Below, one piece after another: positions 43,108 through 44,745 of a stretch of 44,745 bases of DNA (position 1 is its first letter; each line of letters begins with the position of its first letter). The stretch comes from JAYVJH01 sp043777595 (GTDB lineage: Bacteria > Bacteroidota > Bacteroidia > Cytophagales > Spirosomataceae). The DNA is taken from positions 1 to 44,745 of the forward strand of contig JAYWHT010000054.1 in the NCBI GenBank assembly GCA_043777595.1. The letters run 5' to 3'. The notes beneath the pieces are model-generated. The model saw nothing but the letters and a program-made list of their open reading frames with translations, did not search any database and was not told the DNA's origin. The position numbers were made by a program, and so were the translations under genes.

Positions 43108-43279
43108 AAAAGAAAGTTGCCGCTGTAATGAAATTAGTACAGAAATATATCAATGCAAACGGTGTGGAAAAACTTGTTGTGCTTCTTGTGCATCGAAAGA
43201 AGCCGATGGAGAGTATTATCACGAAGAGAATAAATACTCTCACCTATGTGATATAGAAATTTACGCAAGTGGGAGTTGA
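43094..43279 (+). CDS. Small cysteine-rich zinc-finger protein
   Basis: 61 residues: KESCRCNEISTEIYQCKRCG, then KTCCASCASKEADGEYYHEE and KYSHLCDIEI. The CxC, CxxC, CCxxC and final HxxC pattern fits a treble-clef or B-box-like fold binding one or two zinc ions. Its start lies 14 bases inside the membrane protein gene, so it is translationally coupled and probably part of the same system. Not matched to a named family. Confidence 0.7.
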   Translation: MGKTKKESCRCNEISTEIYQCKRCGKTCCASCASKEADGEYYHEENKYSHLCDIEIYASGS

Positions 43280-43342
43280 GATTTAGTTTGATAGTGCGTT
43301 ATCTCGAATGACAACTATTTTTTAAATTTAAGTGCTATTTTT

Positions 43343-44745
43343 ATGAAACTACGCTACATCATATATCTTACAGCCTTCATCATAGTTCATACATTAGTAG
43401 CACAAGCCCAATTTGCTAACGAATGGATAAACTATCAGCAGAGTTATTTCAAAATTCCTGTGTTACAAAAAGGGCTTTATAAAATTACTGCCGACGACCT
43501 CAGAAAGGCGGGCGTACCAGTCGCTACGGTCAATCCTGTGGCAGTTCAGTTGTTTTTTAGAGGGCAAGAACAAGCTATTTATATTAGTGGCGAAGCCGAC
43601 CAACGTTTTGACAATCAAGATTTTATAGATTTTTATGGCGAGGGTAACGATGGTACGCAAGACTCGCTACTCTACATTCCACACAGCGCACAGCCACATA
43701 AAATCTATAATTTGTACTCAGACACAACGGCGTACTTTCTGACTTGGAGGCTCGACGGCAAAGCGGGCAAACGCATGGAAAGTTACTCCGAAATACCCCG
43801 TCAGGCATTTGTGGGTGAAGCCTATCACAACGAAAGCCTGCTGGTGTCCAACATCGCCAGTCAAAACTATATTGGTATGTCCGAAGGGTTGATTTACCCC
43901 GAAGGTTCGTCCGAAGGCTCGCAGATGGCTTATTATGACGTTGGCGAAGGTTGGTCTGGGCCAGAGTTAAGTATCAATAAGCTGATTACCAAAGAACTAA
44001 CGCTCGAAAACATCAACTTGTCTGGTCCCAAACCTACGCTCGAAGTACACCTCATGGGTAGAGACCACCGTCGCCACAAAATTGAGGTCATGGTCGGCAA
44101 TAGTGCCACAGCCCAACGCACCATCGAAACAGCCAAATTTGATAGCTTTTATCCGTATTTGTCCAAACAAGAAATTGGGTTTCAAGATATATCGACTACT
44201 GGTAAATTATACATTTCAACGGTTTCGAGAGGGCAAATTGCCAATCAATCCAACGATACTTATTCGGTAACTTATTTTAAGGTTAATTTTCCTCAACGAT
44301 TTGATTTTTTTAACAAAACCCAAAAACAATACAACCTCAACGTCAATCCGTCTGGTAGTTCTTTTTTGAGAATACCAAATGTGCCAATCAATGCACAACT
44401 ATTTGATTTGACAGACAAAAACAATCCCATTCGCATCGGTACATTGATTGACAATTTTGGACTGATAACGACCGTCCGAAACACACAAAGCCCCAAATCA
44501 ATTTTTTTGACTGCTGCACCCTTACCTATTTTAGGAATGAACCGAGTAGCGTTTCGAGATATAGACCCCGCCAAGCATAATTTTTTGATTGTAACTCATA
44601 AAAGCCTGATAAACAGCGCAAAACAATATGCCAACTACCGAGCATCAAAGGCTGGCGGCCAGTACGACACGCTGACGGTCGATATGGATTTGTTGGTCAA
44701 TCAGTTTAATTATGGCGAATTTAGCCCGCTCGCTATCAGACGCTT
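43343..44745 (+). CDS. C25/gingipain-like, PorU-type protein, N-terminal part (cut by window edge)
   Basis: Open from ATG 43343 to the window end (467 codons). A signal peptide (YIIYLTAFIIVHTLVAQAQ) is followed by FANEWINYQQSYFKIPVLQK, GLYKITADDLRKAGVP, QLFFRGQEQAIYI, and FIDFYGEGNDGTQDSLLY and YNLYSDTTAYFLTW. This is the N-terminal beta domain of C25-family proteins of the type IX secretion system (sortase PorU and its paralogues). Near the edge NFLIVTHKSLINSAKQYANY starts the peptidase fold. The Cys/His pair lies outside the window, so PorU itself cannot be told from a paralogue. Its composition resembles the housekeeping genes, so the AT-rich cassette ends before it. Confidence 0.85.
   Translation, partial: MKLRYIIYLTAFIIVHTLVAQAQFANEWINYQQSYFKIPVLQKGLYKITADDLRKAGVPVATVNPVAVQLFFRGQEQAIYISGEADQRFDNQDFIDFYGEGNDGTQDSLLYIPHSAQPHKIYNLYSDTTAYFLTWRLDGKAGKRMESYSEIPRQAFVGEAYHNESLLVSNIASQNYIGMSEGLIYPEGSSEGSQMAYYDVGEGWSGPELSINKLITKELTLENINLSGPKPTLEVHLMGRDHRRHKIEVMVGNSATAQRTIETAKFDSFYPYLSKQEIGFQDISTTGKLYISTVSRGQIANQSNDTYSVTYFKVNFPQRFDFFNKTQKQYNLNVNPSGSSFLRIPNVPINAQLFDLTDKNNPIRIGTLIDNFGLITTVRNTQSPKSIFLTAAPLPILGMNRVAFRDIDPAKHNFLIVTHKSLINSAKQYANYRASKAGGQYDTLTVDMDLLVNQFNYGEFSPLAIRR

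Noticed and set aside
1..44745. CRISPR arrays, rRNA genes, complete insertion sequences
   Set aside because: No regularly spaced direct repeats of CRISPR size, no rRNA signatures and no intact transposase with terminal repeats were found on either strand.

Overview
The window looks like a chromosomal segment of a Bacteroidetes bacterium, most likely order Cytophagales. The reasons are promoters of the Bacteroidetes type (a -7 box TAnnTTTG, with a -33 TTG at 26441..26471), an L33 - DUF4295 - ftsY cluster, DUF3109 and DUF5916 proteins, and a gingipain-fold protein of the type IX secretion family at the right edge. Base composition is moderate overall and more AT-rich in the accessory stretch 39.8-43.3 kb. 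Species cannot be named from the sequence alone.

Layout. 1-450: the start of a tyrosine recombinase leaving the window on the left, and a tRNA-Arg(ACG) facing it, the usual arrangement at the edge of an integrated element. 728-8553: housekeeping genes pyrD, ftsK, trpC-trpF-trpB and ruvA, with a frameshifted Uma2 nuclease gene between ftsK and trpC. 8554-11045: accessory stretch with an alkyltransferase-like protein, a toxin-antitoxin locus whose ParE/RelE toxin is broken, and an Rpn-type nuclease. 11085-19830: DUF3109, a LysM lytic transglycosylase, an O-methyltransferase, a KDPG aldolase, an FMN reductase with a ring-cleaving dioxygenase, a cyclophilin, ruvB and an acyltransferase. 19883-29793: a DUF5916 outer-membrane type protein, a LysM/RlpA-like protein, DUF58, a sensor kinase, rpmG, DUF4295, ftsY and dprA. 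29814-32696: a PD-(D/E)XK-like protein and an ATPase + HNH pair resembling the Septu (PtuAB) anti-phage system, followed 1 base later by rimO. 34004-39750: a secreted cohesin-like protein, an M43 metalloprotease with a dockerin-like end, and a sodium/sugar symporter. 40198-43279: an AT-rich cassette of unknown function. 43343-end: the C25/PorU-like protein.

The most interesting region is 40.2-43.3 kb. A papain-like cysteine peptidase gene continues in the same reading frame through a single TAG stop into what would otherwise be taken as a separate gene, so the ancestral protein was about 648 residues. It is followed without a gap by a three-helix membrane protein and a small cysteine-rich zinc-finger protein. 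Peptidase + membrane protein + zinc finger is a plausible protease-triggered defence module, but that role is inference.

Two patterns run across the window. First, three accessory genes (Uma2, ParE toxin, peptidase) carry inactivating lesions while the housekeeping genes are intact. Second, short tandem arrays with a 7-base period but different unit sequences occur at four places: inside pyrD, across the start of the O-methyltransferase gene, upstream of the aldolase gene and between rpmG and DUF4295.
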